Below, piece after piece: positions 7,636-17,575 of a stretch of 64,000 bases of DNA. The first letter of the stretch is position 1, and every line of letters starts with the position of its first letter. A program made the position numbers and the translations under genes. Source of the DNA: UMGS1649 sp045651205 (GTDB lineage: Bacteria; Bacillota; Clostridia; TANB77; CAG-465); NCBI GenBank assembly GCA_045651205.1, contig JAZRSA010000050.1, positions 1 to 64,000 of the forward strand, given 5' to 3'. The notes beneath the pieces are model-generated. The model was not told the DNA's origin. It did no database searches and saw only the letters and a list, made by a program, of their open reading frames with translations.

Positions 7636-10600
7636 TTATTTCACCTTTACCATTTTGTTTAAAGCAAATGAATAAATATATACTTCATCTACCTCTTTGT
7701 TATAACATACGTTTATTGCGCGTCTATACACTTCTAATTGGATTTTATATCTATCTATGAGTTCTTTATCCTCTTTTACAGAATCCGTCTTAAAATCTAT
7801 TATAACGCATCTATTATCCTTTGTTTCTATATACATATCTATAACACCTTGAATTAATGATGGAGCTTTTAATGGTTCTAATCCATCTATATCTTTAAGA
7901 TCATTCTCAAAAACAAATTCTAATTCGTGTTCTACTCTTTTAGCATCAGTAATAAGTTGTTTTAAGAAAGTTATATATAACTTATGTATTTGATCTATTG
8001 CTCTTGGTATATTTATTCTTCCTTCTATACCCATTTCTTTTACAAGTATATTCATTAATTCTTTAATACTTTCTTTAGTTACATTAGTATAGTCTAGATG
8101 TTCTATTACGGAGTGCATAAATGTACCATAACTCGCTCCTGTAACTTCTGTTTCTAATACTAGTGGTTTTAATTCTGCAAGCATATATACACTATTTTCT
8201 TTATGACTTAATTTAGTAGCTGTATATTTTTGTTCTACATCTATTTCATGTGGATATGTATATACTAATTTTTCTTTTAATCTTTCTTTTTCTTCTCTAT
8301 TTTCTGTTATACCTAATTCTTCTACTTTAGCCTTAAACTCATCTAGCTTACTAAACTTTCTATCTATTTTTTCATCATCATCTTTTGGCATAACCATTTT
8401 AACATTATATCTTTTTATATCTATATGTTTTGCTTTTTCATATACCGCTTGAAGTATACATTTTAGATGACAGTTATGTTCAAAAGCCACTGAATCTGGA
8501 ACTTTACCATCTACAAACAACATCTTCTCACAATAATGATCTAATGTTTTATTTACTATACCTGTAATTATTAACTTCTCTTTTGCACGAGTAAATGCAA
8601 CATAAAGAAGTCTTAATGCTTCTGAGCGAAGTCTGTTTCTTGTGTTTTGTTTTATTACTTGTTTAATTATTGACGGATACATAACGCCAGTAGATTTATC
8701 TAAAACATCTAGCCCTATACCTAGAGTATTACTTGTTAATATCTTATCTCCTAAATCTAATTCGTTATATTTGCTTGTTGTATTAGCTATAAATACAACT
8801 GGGAATTCTAGTCCTTTACTCTTGTGCATAGTCATAATCCTTACAACATTTTCGTTTTCACCAAGCATCTTTGGACTATCTCCTGCAGATTCTTTTTTCT
8901 TTAATGTATCTAAATATTTAAGTACTAAGTAAAGACTTGTTATATTTTCTGTCTTTTCATAATCTGCAATTATATTTACAAATGCATCTAGGTTAGCACA
9001 TTTCATTGTTCCAGCTTTTTCAAAACGCATTGCTTCATATATACCTGTTTCATCATATAGCTTTAATAATACTGTCGCCAACGGATATGTTTTTACATAT
9101 CTTCTAAATCTATCTATTAGCTCCAAAAAGCTAGTTATTTTATCTGAAATTTCTTGTTCTTTTTTATCTTGTTCTAGATACTTATTAAGCGAACCATAAA
9201 GAGAATATTTTGTATTTCCTTTTCTTATTTTAACAAGTTCATCTAGATTAAATTTACCTATTATACTATAAAGCACACTTGCTAAAGATATATCGTCTTC
9301 TATGTTATTTAATATCTTTAAGAAGGATATTATTAAAGATATTTCATCAGATTTATAGAAGCCTGTTTTAGCATCTGTATATGTTGGAATTCCAGCTTTA
9401 GATAATACATTTTGCACTATACTAGCTGTTTTTTCTACCTTACTCATAAGTATAACTATATCTTTATACTCGCATTTTCTGTATTCTTCTTTCTTTAGGT
9501 CGTATACTTTGAAGTCTCCAGCCATTAGCTCTCTTATTCTATTTACTATAGCCCCAGCTTCTAATTCTAAAGAAGATAAGTCTGTTACAACATCTTCTGC
9601 TTGCTCATCATCTTCAGCTTCAGTATCATACGACTCTTCATCTGTATCTTTTTCTACTATATGTAGTTCTGCTTTATACCCTTCATCTAATGGGTATGCA
9701 GCTCCTAGTACAAGTTCTTCTTTTTTACCATAACTTGCACCACCAAATGTTTCAGACATAAGTTTTCCAAACACTTCGTTTGTGCTATCTATTACTTCTT
9801 TTCTACTTCTAAAGTTTTGAGCAAGAAGAATTTTTGCTTCTTTTAATTCTTCTTTATCTCCTTCATGCTCTATTTCTTCTAACCTTGCATATTTTGCACT
9901 AAATAATTCTGGAGCAGCATTTCTAAATCCATATATACTTTGCTTAACATCTCCAACCATTATTACATTATTTTCTTTAGCAATACTCATTAAAATGGTC
10001 TCTTGTATATCTGATGTATCTTGATACTCATCTATATATATTTCATCAAACTTTTCTACATATTTTTTTCTTGTTTCTTCATTTTCTAAAGCCTCTAACG
10101 TTAAATGTTCATAATCCGAGAAATCTATTAACGCTTTTTCGCGTTTAGCTAAAGTATATTTTTCGTCTACTCTTTTAATTATATCTTTATACCAATTAGC
10201 ATAAACAAGACTTGCATTTAGTTCTTCTAATATACCTTTTGAATCTTTATATATTAACTTTGTAACTATATTTTTTAGTTTCTTTGCACAGCCATTTCTA
10301 ACAGCAGAGACTTCCTTTTTAAGTTCTTCATCTGGAACAGATTTTCTTGGCAATTGCGGAAGCGCTGTCAGTTCATCTCTCATAGCATATATTTCATCAA
10401 AAGTTTCTTTCATATATGCTCTTTTAACTATTGCAAGAATATTTTCTAATGCTTCTTTTCTAGTTTCAAAATCCGAAACAGAATCTAATTTATCTATTAC
10501 TCTTTCAAGATTCATTATTTCTATTTCTAGTATATTCTTAATGCTTTTTACAACTTCACGTCCAAAGTCTATCTCTGTTAAATCTTTAACAGTTTCACTA

Positions 10601-11199
10601 GATACAGAATATGTCTTAGTTATATTATTTAGCCACTCATCTTTATTTGTAGCATTACACATAGCTTTGTGAAGTTTAAATAACATTTCTACTAACATTT
10701 CTTCATTACCTAACATATCTAATATGTCTGTAAATGTATCTGAAGCAGATGTGTATTCTTCCTCTAACACTTCTTCTATTGCTTCATAAAGCATTAGTGT
10801 AGCCTTTGTTTCTTCTACAGTCTGTACATTTGGATCTATACCTAAACTATAGAAATTATTACGAATAGTACTCAAGCAGAAAGAGTGTATTGTTGATACA
10901 TCCGAAGCAGGAACAGCAGATATTTGTTTTGCTATTCTTTTAGCATTTTCTTTATCTCCAGCTTTCAAATATTCTTCTTTTATATCATAAAGCTTTTTAA
11001 CAATACGTTCTTTAAGTTCAGATGCAGCAGCATTTGTAAATGTTAATATTAACATTTTAGAAATGTCTTTTCCTGCTTTAATACTATCTACTATTCTTTC
11101 TACGACAACAAAAGTCTTACCACTTCCAGCCGAAGCTGAAACTAGTAGACTTTTATTTTTAGTAGTAATTATTAATTTTTGCGAATTTGTTAGTTCCAT
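7636..11199 (-). CDS. addA: ATP-dependent helicase/nuclease subunit A (AddA)
   Basis: AddA is the helicase and 3'-strand nuclease of the AddAB complex that resects double-strand breaks for recombination. The 1187-residue protein has the UvrD-type motifs in order: Walker A ASAGSGKT at residues 22-29, DEYQDT, QSIYGFRNA, NFRS, TMHKSKGLEFPVVF and LLYVAFTRAKEKL. It ends in a RecB-family nuclease with the IIDFKTD core. The partner addB, normally directly upstream, is absent here: the neighbours are rbgA and a radical SAM gene. No frameshift was found. Either addB lies elsewhere or AddA has another partner. Confidence 0.95.
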   Translation of the reverse strand: MELTNSQKLIITTKNKSLLVSASAGSGKTFVVVERIVDSIKAGKDISKMLILTFTNAAASELKERIVKKLYDIKEEYLKAGDKENAKRIAKQISAVPASDVSTIHSFCLSTIRNNFYSLGIDPNVQTVEETKATLMLYEAIEEVLEEEYTSASDTFTDILDMLGNEEMLVEMLFKLHKAMCNATNKDEWLNNITKTYSVSSETVKDLTEIDFGREVVKSIKNILEIEIMNLERVIDKLDSVSDFETRKEALENILAIVKRAYMKETFDEIYAMRDELTALPQLPRKSVPDEELKKEVSAVRNGCAKKLKNIVTKLIYKDSKGILEELNASLVYANWYKDIIKRVDEKYTLAKREKALIDFSDYEHLTLEALENEETRKKYVEKFDEIYIDEYQDTSDIQETILMSIAKENNVIMVGDVKQSIYGFRNAAPELFSAKYARLEEIEHEGDKEELKEAKILLAQNFRSRKEVIDSTNEVFGKLMSETFGGASYGKKEELVLGAAYPLDEGYKAELHIVEKDTDEESYDTEAEDDEQAEDVVTDLSSLELEAGAIVNRIRELMAGDFKVYDLKKEEYRKCEYKDIVILMSKVEKTASIVQNVLSKAGIPTYTDAKTGFYKSDEISLIISFLKILNNIEDDISLASVLYSIIGKFNLDELVKIRKGNTKYSLYGSLNKYLEQDKKEQEISDKITSFLELIDRFRRYVKTYPLATVLLKLYDETGIYEAMRFEKAGTMKCANLDAFVNIIADYEKTENITSLYLVLKYLDTLKKKESAGDSPKMLGENENVVRIMTMHKSKGLEFPVVFIANTTSKYNELDLGDKILTSNTLGIGLDVLDKSTGVMYPSIIKQVIKQNTRNRLRSEALRLLYVAFTRAKEKLIITGIVNKTLDHYCEKMLFVDGKVPDSVAFEHNCHLKCILQAVYEKAKHIDIKRYNVKMVMPKDDDEKIDRKFSKLDEFKAKVEELGITENREEKERLKEKLVYTYPHEIDVEQKYTATKLSHKENSVYMLAELKPLVLETEVTGASYGTFMHSVIEHLDYTNVTKESIKELMNILVKEMGIEGRINIPRAIDQIHKLYITFLKQLITDAKRVEHELEFVFENDLKDIDGLEPLKAPSLIQGVIDMYIETKDNRCVIIDFKTDSVKEDKELIDRYKIQLEVYRRAINVCYNKEVDEVYIYSFALNKMVKVK

Positions 11200-11211
11200 A
11201 TATCTCCCTTA

Positions 11212-12096
11212 TTACTCAAGGCTTATCTTGCCAAGTTTTCCGTTTCTATAATCTTCAATTACTATTCTTGATGCTTTTAATAGGTCAACTGCATCTCCTT
11301 TAAGAAGAGCACCTCTTTTTCTTCCTATTAATTCTAGTATTTCAAATGATCTTAGAGATTCTATTTCTTCTCCTAAACCATATCTATCTTTAAGGCACGC
11401 TGTATATAGCTTATTTGCCATAAGTATATCTATTAATTCTACTGCTAAAGCTTCCATATCTAAGATATCATCTTTAATAGTTCCTGCAATAGCTAATCTA
11501 TATGCTTTACCATCTTGTGCAATAGATTTAGCAAGAAGACCTGGTGTATCCATAAGTTCAATATCTTTACCAACTCTAATCCATTGTTTTTGTTTAGTTA
11601 CACCTGGTTTATTTCCAACTTCTGCAGACTTCTTTCCAGATACTCTGTTTATTAATGAAGATTTACCAACGTTAGGTATACCAACTACAAGCACACGATA
11701 CACTTTCTTTAACATTTTGTATGATGCACTTGTTTTGTTTCCATACTTAACTTTTTCGCCTATTTCTCTTATTCTTTTAGTAAGAGCATCTATTCCTTCA
11801 CCACTTAAAGAATTAGTTCTTACTGTATAGCAACCATTCTTTTGATATCTTGCTTCAGCTTCTTTAAGTTTAATAGGATCTGCTAAATCTGATTTATTAA
11901 ACACCATAAGAACAGTTTTAGTTTTTATTATTTCATATACATCTTGGTTTAATGATGCATATGGAGTTCTAGCATCTAAAATTACTGCAGCTATATCTAT
12001 TAACTTTAAGTCTTCTTTCATTTCTCTTAAAGTTTTAGCCATATGTCCTGGATACCAGTTTATATTTACTATTTGTTTGTTGTTTTCTTCTATCAT
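11212..12096 (-). CDS. rbgA: Ribosome biogenesis GTPase A (RbgA/YlqF)
   Basis: RbgA drives a late step of 50S subunit maturation. The 294-residue protein is a circularly permuted GTPase: G4 (NKSDL) comes before G1 (GIPNVGKSS), G2 (KPGVTK) and G3 (DTPG). It begins with the family signature NWYPGHMAK near residue 12 and ends in the helical RNA-binding tail. Its 12-nt spacing to addA and 36 nt from the methyltransferase place it inside the dxs operon. Confidence 0.96.
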   Translation of the reverse strand: MIEENNKQIVNINWYPGHMAKTLREMKEDLKLIDIAAVILDARTPYASLNQDVYEIIKTKTVLMVFNKSDLADPIKLKEAEARYQKNGCYTVRTNSLSGEGIDALTKRIREIGEKVKYGNKTSASYKMLKKVYRVLVVGIPNVGKSSLINRVSGKKSAEVGNKPGVTKQKQWIRVGKDIELMDTPGLLAKSIAQDGKAYRLAIAGTIKDDILDMEALAVELIDILMANKLYTACLKDRYGLGEEIESLRSFEILELIGRKRGALLKGDAVDLLKASRIVIEDYRNGKLGKISLE

Positions 12097-12132
12097 ATTT
12101 ACCTTCCTATCTTTTTTGATTTTGACTTAAAA

Positions 12133-12879
12133 TTATTTCTTTGCTAAAAACGCCATAAATTGTGGTAGTTCATGATATTTATTCCAGTAGTTATAGTCTA
12201 CATCTTTACAACCATCTGTGCAAATTCCTTCTGAGAAATCTAAAACTGTAAGCCCGGCTCTTTTTAAACACTTAAAATGGAATGATGGACTTCCAACATA
12301 GAAAGATAATACTTCTCCATTTTTGAAATAATGATCGTGTCTTGCAAATGTATTATAATTACCATGTAATACATCATTGTCATTGTCTACACCGTGAGAT
12401 ATTACTCTTTGTTTTACTCCGTCTATTTCTATTTCTTCACATGCCCATCTTAAAGGATGTCCTAGTGAAACTAGTAATTCTCCATTAGCTTTTAAAACTC
12501 TATATATTTCTTTGTATACACATTCAGGGTTTTCTGAATAGTGTACAGCTAAACTACTATATACAAAATCAAAAGACGAATTGTCAAAAGGTAGAGCATG
12601 CATATCTCCCGCTACAAATTCACATTCCGGATAGCTTTCTTTTGCTAGTCTTATAGATTCTTCAGATAAGTCTATCCCAATTATATCTGTTGCACCAAAT
12701 TCTCTTAAAAGAATACTTTCTTCACCTGTACCGCAACCAAGCATTAACACTTTTTTACCTGTTAAATCTGGTAACAACTCCCTCATCATTGGCTTTTCTA
12801 TAAAGCGATGAGGTCTTTTTTCACCTTTCTTTAATTGTTCTTGTCTTTCTTTTGCAAATTTATCATAATCATTTACCAT
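12133..12879 (-). CDS. SAM-dependent class I methyltransferase
   Basis: A 248-residue cytosolic methyltransferase. The SAM-binding loop is MLGCGTGEE (near residue 47), with the acidic ribose ligand in IGIDLS and the SVHYSE-type post-III region (SSLAVHY). It resembles UbiE/COQ5-type small-molecule methyltransferases, but the acceptor cannot be inferred. The start ATG sits behind AAGGAGG. It lies between an EamA transporter and rbgA in a co-directional operon. Confidence 0.85.
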   Translation of the reverse strand: MVNDYDKFAKERQEQLKKGEKRPHRFIEKPMMRELLPDLTGKKVLMLGCGTGEESILLREFGATDIIGIDLSEESIRLAKESYPECEFVAGDMHALPFDNSSFDFVYSSLAVHYSENPECVYKEIYRVLKANGELLVSLGHPLRWACEEIEIDGVKQRVISHGVDNDNDVLHGNYNTFARHDHYFKNGEVLSFYVGSPSFHFKCLKRAGLTVLDFSEGICTDGCKDVDYNYWNKYHELPQFMAFLAKK

Positions 12880-12899
12880 ATATATTTCCTCCTTATATA

Positions 12900-13796
12900 T
12901 TAACTATTTATTCCTTCACTAATTCCAAGAATTATTATACCAAGTAACACTATTGCTACCGCAAAATATTCTTTCTTTTTTAGTTTTTCTTTTAAGAATA
13001 TGTGTGCTAACACTAGTGAACCAACGCTATACATAGATATTATTGGTATTGCTAATGTTGAGTTTTTAGCAACTGCAAACACATAAAAGAATTGTCCTGC
13101 AGTTTCAAATATTGATGCTAAAAATCTGTCTTTTTCATCTAATATTACCAACTTTTCTTTCTTAACAAATGTTAAGTATATTAAAGCTATTATTCCATAT
13201 ATTAAAAATGTATATTCGTATGCAATAAGTGCAACATCTTCAGATATTAATGATAGCTTGTCTAAATATATAGCATCTAAAAAAGTTCCTGCACCATCTA
13301 AAATACAATACATTAGCGGAAATACTATTGCTAGTATTCCTGCTATTTTCTTTAAGTTAATTTTTACTTTCTTTTCTGCTTTATGTTCTATTACAGATAG
13401 TGTTACTATACCTATTGCTATTACTATTATTCCAATCATATCTAAAGTAGCTAACGGCTCTTTAAATATTAATAGAAGTAACAACGCTGTAATTACACCA
13501 GAACAATTTTGTATTGGAGATGAAATAGATAACTCTAGATATTTAAGTCCTTTATATCCTATTATCATAGAAGATATGTAGAAAAAGGATACTGGTAAAT
13601 ATTTAATTATATCTAATATATTAAATTTTACACCATTAAATATTATATACCCTGTGGCATGTATGCCCATAACAAGACCAACCATTACTCCAGTCTTTAA
13701 ATGGCTATATTTATCTTTTTCATCCGCGCCTTTTTTATAGAACAAATCTGCTAGCGCCCAAAACGCTAATGTTGTTATTGCATACACAAACCACAT
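12900..13796 (-). CDS. EamA/DMT-superfamily transporter
   Basis: The 298-residue protein is almost wholly hydrophobic, with about ten membrane helices in two homologous halves (first half from WFVYAITTLAFWALADLF, second from the KIAGILAIVFPLMYCILDG region). This is the drug/metabolite exporter fold. Charged cytosolic loops (KAEKKVKINLKK, KKEKLVILDEKD) are as expected. The substrate is unknown. Spacing of 20 nt to each neighbour supports operon membership. Confidence 0.87.
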   Translation of the reverse strand: MWFVYAITTLAFWALADLFYKKGADEKDKYSHLKTGVMVGLVMGIHATGYIIFNGVKFNILDIIKYLPVSFFYISSMIIGYKGLKYLELSISSPIQNCSGVITALLLLLIFKEPLATLDMIGIIVIAIGIVTLSVIEHKAEKKVKINLKKIAGILAIVFPLMYCILDGAGTFLDAIYLDKLSLISEDVALIAYEYTFLIYGIIALIYLTFVKKEKLVILDEKDRFLASIFETAGQFFYVFAVAKNSTLAIPIISMYSVGSLVLAHIFLKEKLKKKEYFAVAIVLLGIIILGISEGINS

Positions 13797-13815
13797 ATTA
13801 TTTCCCCTTATTATT

Positions 13816-14229
13816 CTAATAATCTGTAACTACATAATACCAATTATCTTTTAATTTTTCTATACTGATTATTGGATGTCCAGTTTCATTTGCTTTAATA
13901 AGCTCTTCGCCTCCTGTAGAATATATTAACTCCTTCGAACCAGACTGCATTCCCCTTAACACCCAAAACGAAATCACTTGCCCTTCGCTATCATTTTGGT
14001 AGATATATATCCATCCGTCCTGTGATAATTTTTTATATTGTTCTGGCATAATACAATTACCTAGTTTATCTGGTACTAATTCATTATCTTTAACCATTCG
14101 TATTATTTCTAGTCTATCTTGTTCATATTCCTCAAAATTCATATCATAATTCATAAACAAATTAAATACTACGCAAGCTAATATCAAGAAAAGTATTATG
14201 CATAAAACCAAATATATTTGTTTTTTCAT
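13816..14229 (-). CDS. Hypothetical membrane-anchored protein (137 aa)
   Basis: No family is recognised. An N-terminal signal anchor (MKKQ then about 20 hydrophobic residues, IYLVLCIILFLILACVVF) should place the remaining 110 residues outside the membrane. There is a Cys at residue 19 inside the helix but no clear lipobox. The soluble part has several short strands (GWIYIYQND, VISFWVLRG, WYYVVTD). It lies 10 nt after the GNAT gene in the dxs operon. Confidence 0.75.
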   Translation of the reverse strand: MKKQIYLVLCIILFLILACVVFNLFMNYDMNFEEYEQDRLEIIRMVKDNELVPDKLGNCIMPEQYKKLSQDGWIYIYQNDSEGQVISFWVLRGMQSGSKELIYSTGGEELIKANETGHPIISIEKLKDNWYYVVTDY

Positions 14230-14238
14230 TATTTCTCC

Positions 14239-14736
14239 TTATATTTTCTTTATTAAAGCTGTTGCCATTCCTCTTTCGCTTTCATACTCGTGTACTACTG
14301 TATATCCGTTCTTTAACATATTATTTATTGAGTATATATTTTCACTTTGTGCTTTTGTATAGATATATTCTTTACCTATACTTTTAGCATACTCATCTAG
14401 CACTTTCATCATTTCTCTTTGGAATCCATTACCAACATAATCTTTACTTACCATTATTGGTCCTAAAGATCCAACTATGCTTTCATCGTGTTCTACATTG
14501 TGTTTTGCAAGTGTTTTATTCTTTACTGGCATATAGAACATTGAACATACTGGTGTAGTACCATCATAGTACATAAATATTTTTCCACCAACACTTAATA
14601 CATCTTCTATTTCTTCTCTTGTAAATGTTCCAAGCCATTCTTTATGTTCCATATTATCTCTAACATAAGAATATAGCCATAGATATTCATCTAAATTCAC
14701 ATTTTCACTTACACATTTTAATTCATCAAATTTCAT
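14239..14736 (-). CDS. GNAT-family acetyltransferase
   Basis: A 165-residue single-domain N-acetyltransferase. The acetyl-CoA-binding motif A is seen as GPIMVSKDYVGNGFQREMM, with a variant of the usual Q/RxxGxG loop, and a C-terminal strand-helix (YTKAQSENIYSINNMLKNGY) gives the usual Asn-containing motif B. The acceptor is unknown. It lies 12 nt downstream of the MazG-like gene. Confidence 0.85.
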   Translation of the reverse strand: MKFDELKCVSENVNLDEYLWLYSYVRDNMEHKEWLGTFTREEIEDVLSVGGKIFMYYDGTTPVCSMFYMPVKNKTLAKHNVEHDESIVGSLGPIMVSKDYVGNGFQREMMKVLDEYAKSIGKEYIYTKAQSENIYSINNMLKNGYTVVHEYESERGMATALIKKI

Positions 14737-14748
14737 ATAATTTACCTC

Positions 14749-15060
14749 TTACTCTACACCTTCAAGATATATTTTATCTTTGAAAGCACCCCTTTTTTCT
14801 TGTTTTATTTTCTTAACATTCATTACATCTGCAAGTGTTTTATTTTCTACACCCGCTAACGCTTCCATTACTTCTAACATATCTGCAAGTTCTTCTATTC
14901 TGTTTTCACCTTCTGCCTCTAATACTTCTAAATATTCTTCATGAAGCTTCTTTTCTAATTCCTCTTTGTATTCTACATCAGATAGTATTCTAGTAATTGG
15001 AGTTTCTCCTTTAGATAATATTATTTCAGGTATTCTATCTCTAACTAATTTCTTATACAT
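14749..15060 (-). CDS. MazG-like nucleotide pyrophosphohydrolase (phosphoribosyl-ATP PPase-like)
   Basis: A 103-residue protein beginning MYKKLVRDRIPEII, the signature of the COG4997 branch of all-alpha NTP pyrophosphatases. The metal-binding acidic pairs are visible as EEYLEVLEA and EELADMLEV, giving the ExxE...ExxD pattern. Such proteins are thought to clean the pool of noncanonical or excess nucleotides; they are often mislabelled HisE. It is 9 nt after the DUF5662-like gene. Confidence 0.87.
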   Translation of the reverse strand: MYKKLVRDRIPEIILSKGETPITRILSDVEYKEELEKKLHEEYLEVLEAEGENRIEELADMLEVMEALAGVENKTLADVMNVKKIKQEKRGAFKDKIYLEGVE

Positions 15061-15069
15061 ATTCTACTC

Positions 15070-15552
15070 CTAATTAAACATTAAATCTATGTAATCTTTC
15101 ATTTCAGATTTGATGGTATCAATATCTACATTGCTTAAACTTAATGCATATTCTTTTACATCTACTTCATCTGGAAGTGATGGTTTATCTATTCCCATTT
15201 CTTTAAGTATTGGTAAAATATATTGTTCCATTTCCGGATAATATTTATATAACGTGTCATAAGCATTAAGCGGCTTATCTGGTTTAGTGTATCTAGCACT
15301 TTCCCAATCTAAAACCATTTCTATATAATCTAAATATGTTTTTTCTAAATCATTTTCATGGTGTGGTGTTAATGATCTATGTACACTATGTACATCTTTT
15401 TTAGCATAGAATAGATATGTAAATAGCTTGTCCATATCATGTGCTTTAAGCTGTTCTAGCAACTCTACATTGTTAGGGAAATATTTCTCTGCAAGAAAGG
15501 TTACTACTTTTCTATGTTTATATGTATATTCTATATATTCTCTATTTTTCAT
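15070..15552 (-). CDS. DUF5662-like protein (160 aa)
   Basis: A soluble helical protein of 160 residues. The N-terminal HRKVVTFLAEKYFP, KAHDMDKL and HRSLTPHHEND segments resemble the His/Asp-containing pattern of DUF5662 proteins, which look distantly like metal-binding HD-type folds. The biochemical role is unknown and the family call is from memory of the pattern only. It is the first gene after dxs (43 nt) and is followed at 9 nt by the MazG-like gene. Confidence 0.7.
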   Translation of the reverse strand: MKNREYIEYTYKHRKVVTFLAEKYFPNNVELLEQLKAHDMDKLFTYLFYAKKDVHSVHRSLTPHHENDLEKTYLDYIEMVLDWESARYTKPDKPLNAYDTLYKYYPEMEQYILPILKEMGIDKPSLPDEVDVKEYALSLSNVDIDTIKSEMKDYIDLMFN

Positions 15553-15595
15553 AATACACCTCCATATATTATTTTTATTTTATTAATTTATTTTT

Positions 15596-17437
15596 TTAAT
15601 TAAAAAATTCTTTAATATTATTTACTACTGTTTCTAAATCTAAGTTTACTATTTTCTTTAATTCGTTTATCTTTCCATGTTCTACAAACGCATTATCTAT
15701 TCCTGTTATTTTAACTTTATTTGTAGCTTCTAGATGATTAAAGTATTCTAGTATATTTGTTCCTAAACTGTTTGTTTTAATATTTGTTTCATAAACATAT
15801 ATATTGTGATTTTCTTTTGCTAGTTCTTTAAGTATTACTTTATCTATCGGCTTAATGTATCTTGCATTTACTATGTTTATATTTTCATCCTTTAACATTT
15901 CACTTAGTTTAGTTACATCTGTACCATAACTAATTACTGTATTAGTACATCCTTCTATTTTTCTTAGATACTCCCAAGTACCAACTTTTATTTCCTTAAA
16001 CTCTGTTTTTTCATACTCAAGATTTCCTCTTTCATATCTTATACAGAATGGTTTTTCTTGTTTATACATCCCTGTGTACAACAGATTACGTATTTCTTCG
16101 TTATCTTTACCCATACATATTACCATATTAGGTATGCTGTTTAGGAAACTTATATCAAAGACACCGTGGTGAGTATCCCCATCTTCACCTACTAATCCTG
16201 CTCTATCTATTCCAATTACTACGTGTGCATTCATTCTAGCTATATCATGGTTTATGTTATCATAAGCACGTTGTAAGAATGATGAGTAGATTGGTAAAAA
16301 TACCTTCTTATTGTTTAACGCTATTGCACAAGCAAGTGTTGTAGCAAATGATTCTGTTATTCCAGTATCTATACTTCTTTCAGGGAAATCCTCAAATATT
16401 TTCTCTAGCTTGCTTCCTGTTATCATAGCAGGAGTAATTGTAACTATATCTTTATCTTGTTCCATAAACTCATGAACTGTGTTACTTACTAACTCGCTGA
16501 TGCTTGTTACATCACTTTTATTTATCTCTCCAGTTTCGGCATCAAACTTACCAACACCGTGCCAATTACTGCAATTTTCTTCTGCAGGCTTGTACCCTTT
16601 ACCTTTTACAGTTTTAACATGTACTAGTATAGTTTCTTTTGACTCCTTAGCCTTCTTAAACGCTTTTTTAAGCTCTTTTATATCATGCCCGTCTATTGGC
16701 CCTAGGTAATCTATATTAAGGCTTGTAAATAGATTATCGTTTAATCTATCCTTAATTCTTTCTTTAACTTCTTTCGTTGCTCTATATATTTTAGTACCAA
16801 GCTTTGTTTTAAGAAGTAACTTCTTATATCCCGTTTTAGCTACTCCATAAGATTTACTAAGTCTAATATTTTTTAAGAACTCACTCATTCCACCAACATT
16901 TTTAGAGATAGACATTTCGTTATCGTTTAAGATGATTATTATCTTAGACTTAATGTTTCCTATATTATTCAACGCTTCAAATGCAAGCCCACCTGTTAAA
17001 GAACCATCTCCAATAATTGCTATTACTTCATTATTCTCATTATCTAAATCTCTCGCATAAGCAAATCCTAAAGCCGCTGCAATAGATGTAGATGAATGTC
17101 CCGCTTCAAACGGATCATGTATACTTTCTTTTCTTTTTTGGTACCCAGATATACTATCTAGTTTTCTTAGGGTATCAAATTTATTAGCACGCCCAGTAAG
17201 TATCTTATGTGTATAACATTGGTGGCCCACATCAAATATTATTTTATCTTTAGGCGAATCAAACACAGAATGAAGTGCTACTGTTAATTCCACAGCCCCA
17301 AGGTTACTTGCTAAATGCCCTCCTGTTTTAGACACATTAGCAATAATATATTCTCGTATTGACTCACTTAATTTTACTAATTCTTTATTATCTAAATCCT
17401 TTAAAAATTCTGGTCCAGATATATTTTTAATGTCCAT
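15596..17437 (-). CDS. dxs: 1-deoxy-D-xylulose-5-phosphate synthase
   Basis: Dxs condenses pyruvate and glyceraldehyde 3-phosphate, the entry to MEP isoprenoid synthesis and a precursor of thiamine and pyridoxal phosphate. The 613-residue length is normal. Seen in order: FDVGHQCYTHKI (active-site His), the thiamine diphosphate motif GDGSLTGGLAFEALNN, DNEMSISKNVGG, the transketolase central domain with ERSIDTGITE and IDRAGLVGEDGDTHHG, and a C-terminal domain with YGTDV. It heads a ten-gene operon that continues to the radical SAM gene, with a sigma-A-like promoter 60 nt upstream. Confidence 0.96.
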   Translation of the reverse strand: MDIKNISGPEFLKDLDNKELVKLSESIREYIIANVSKTGGHLASNLGAVELTVALHSVFDSPKDKIIFDVGHQCYTHKILTGRANKFDTLRKLDSISGYQKRKESIHDPFEAGHSSTSIAAALGFAYARDLDNENNEVIAIIGDGSLTGGLAFEALNNIGNIKSKIIIILNDNEMSISKNVGGMSEFLKNIRLSKSYGVAKTGYKKLLLKTKLGTKIYRATKEVKERIKDRLNDNLFTSLNIDYLGPIDGHDIKELKKAFKKAKESKETILVHVKTVKGKGYKPAEENCSNWHGVGKFDAETGEINKSDVTSISELVSNTVHEFMEQDKDIVTITPAMITGSKLEKIFEDFPERSIDTGITESFATTLACAIALNNKKVFLPIYSSFLQRAYDNINHDIARMNAHVVIGIDRAGLVGEDGDTHHGVFDISFLNSIPNMVICMGKDNEEIRNLLYTGMYKQEKPFCIRYERGNLEYEKTEFKEIKVGTWEYLRKIEGCTNTVISYGTDVTKLSEMLKDENINIVNARYIKPIDKVILKELAKENHNIYVYETNIKTNSLGTNILEYFNHLEATNKVKITGIDNAFVEHGKINELKKIVNLDLETVVNNIKEFFN

Positions 17438-17498
17438 TTTTTCTCCTTATTTGCTGCAACTAAACTAGTATATTTTTTACATCTTCTTATACGAGATT

Positions 17499-17527
17499 AT
17501 TATACAATATTTGAGCTGCAATGTACA
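17499..17527 (-). promoter_or_regulatory. Probable sigma-A promoter of the dxs operon
   Basis: Minus-strand TGTACA (17522-17527), 17-bp spacer, TATAAT (17499-17504). The -10 is perfect; the -35 differs from TTGACA at two positions. Confidence 0.55.
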
Positions 17528-17537
17528 GCAAAAAGAT

Positions 17538-17566
17538 AAAACCTAGAGTATATTTCTCTAGGTTTT
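17538..17566 (-). terminator. Terminator after dpaB
   Basis: An 11-bp stem (17538-17548 with 17556-17566, AAAACCTAGAG/CTCTAGGTTTT) directly follows dpaB on the minus strand and precedes the dxs promoter. Confidence 0.8.
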
Positions 17567-17575
17567 GTTTTCTTG

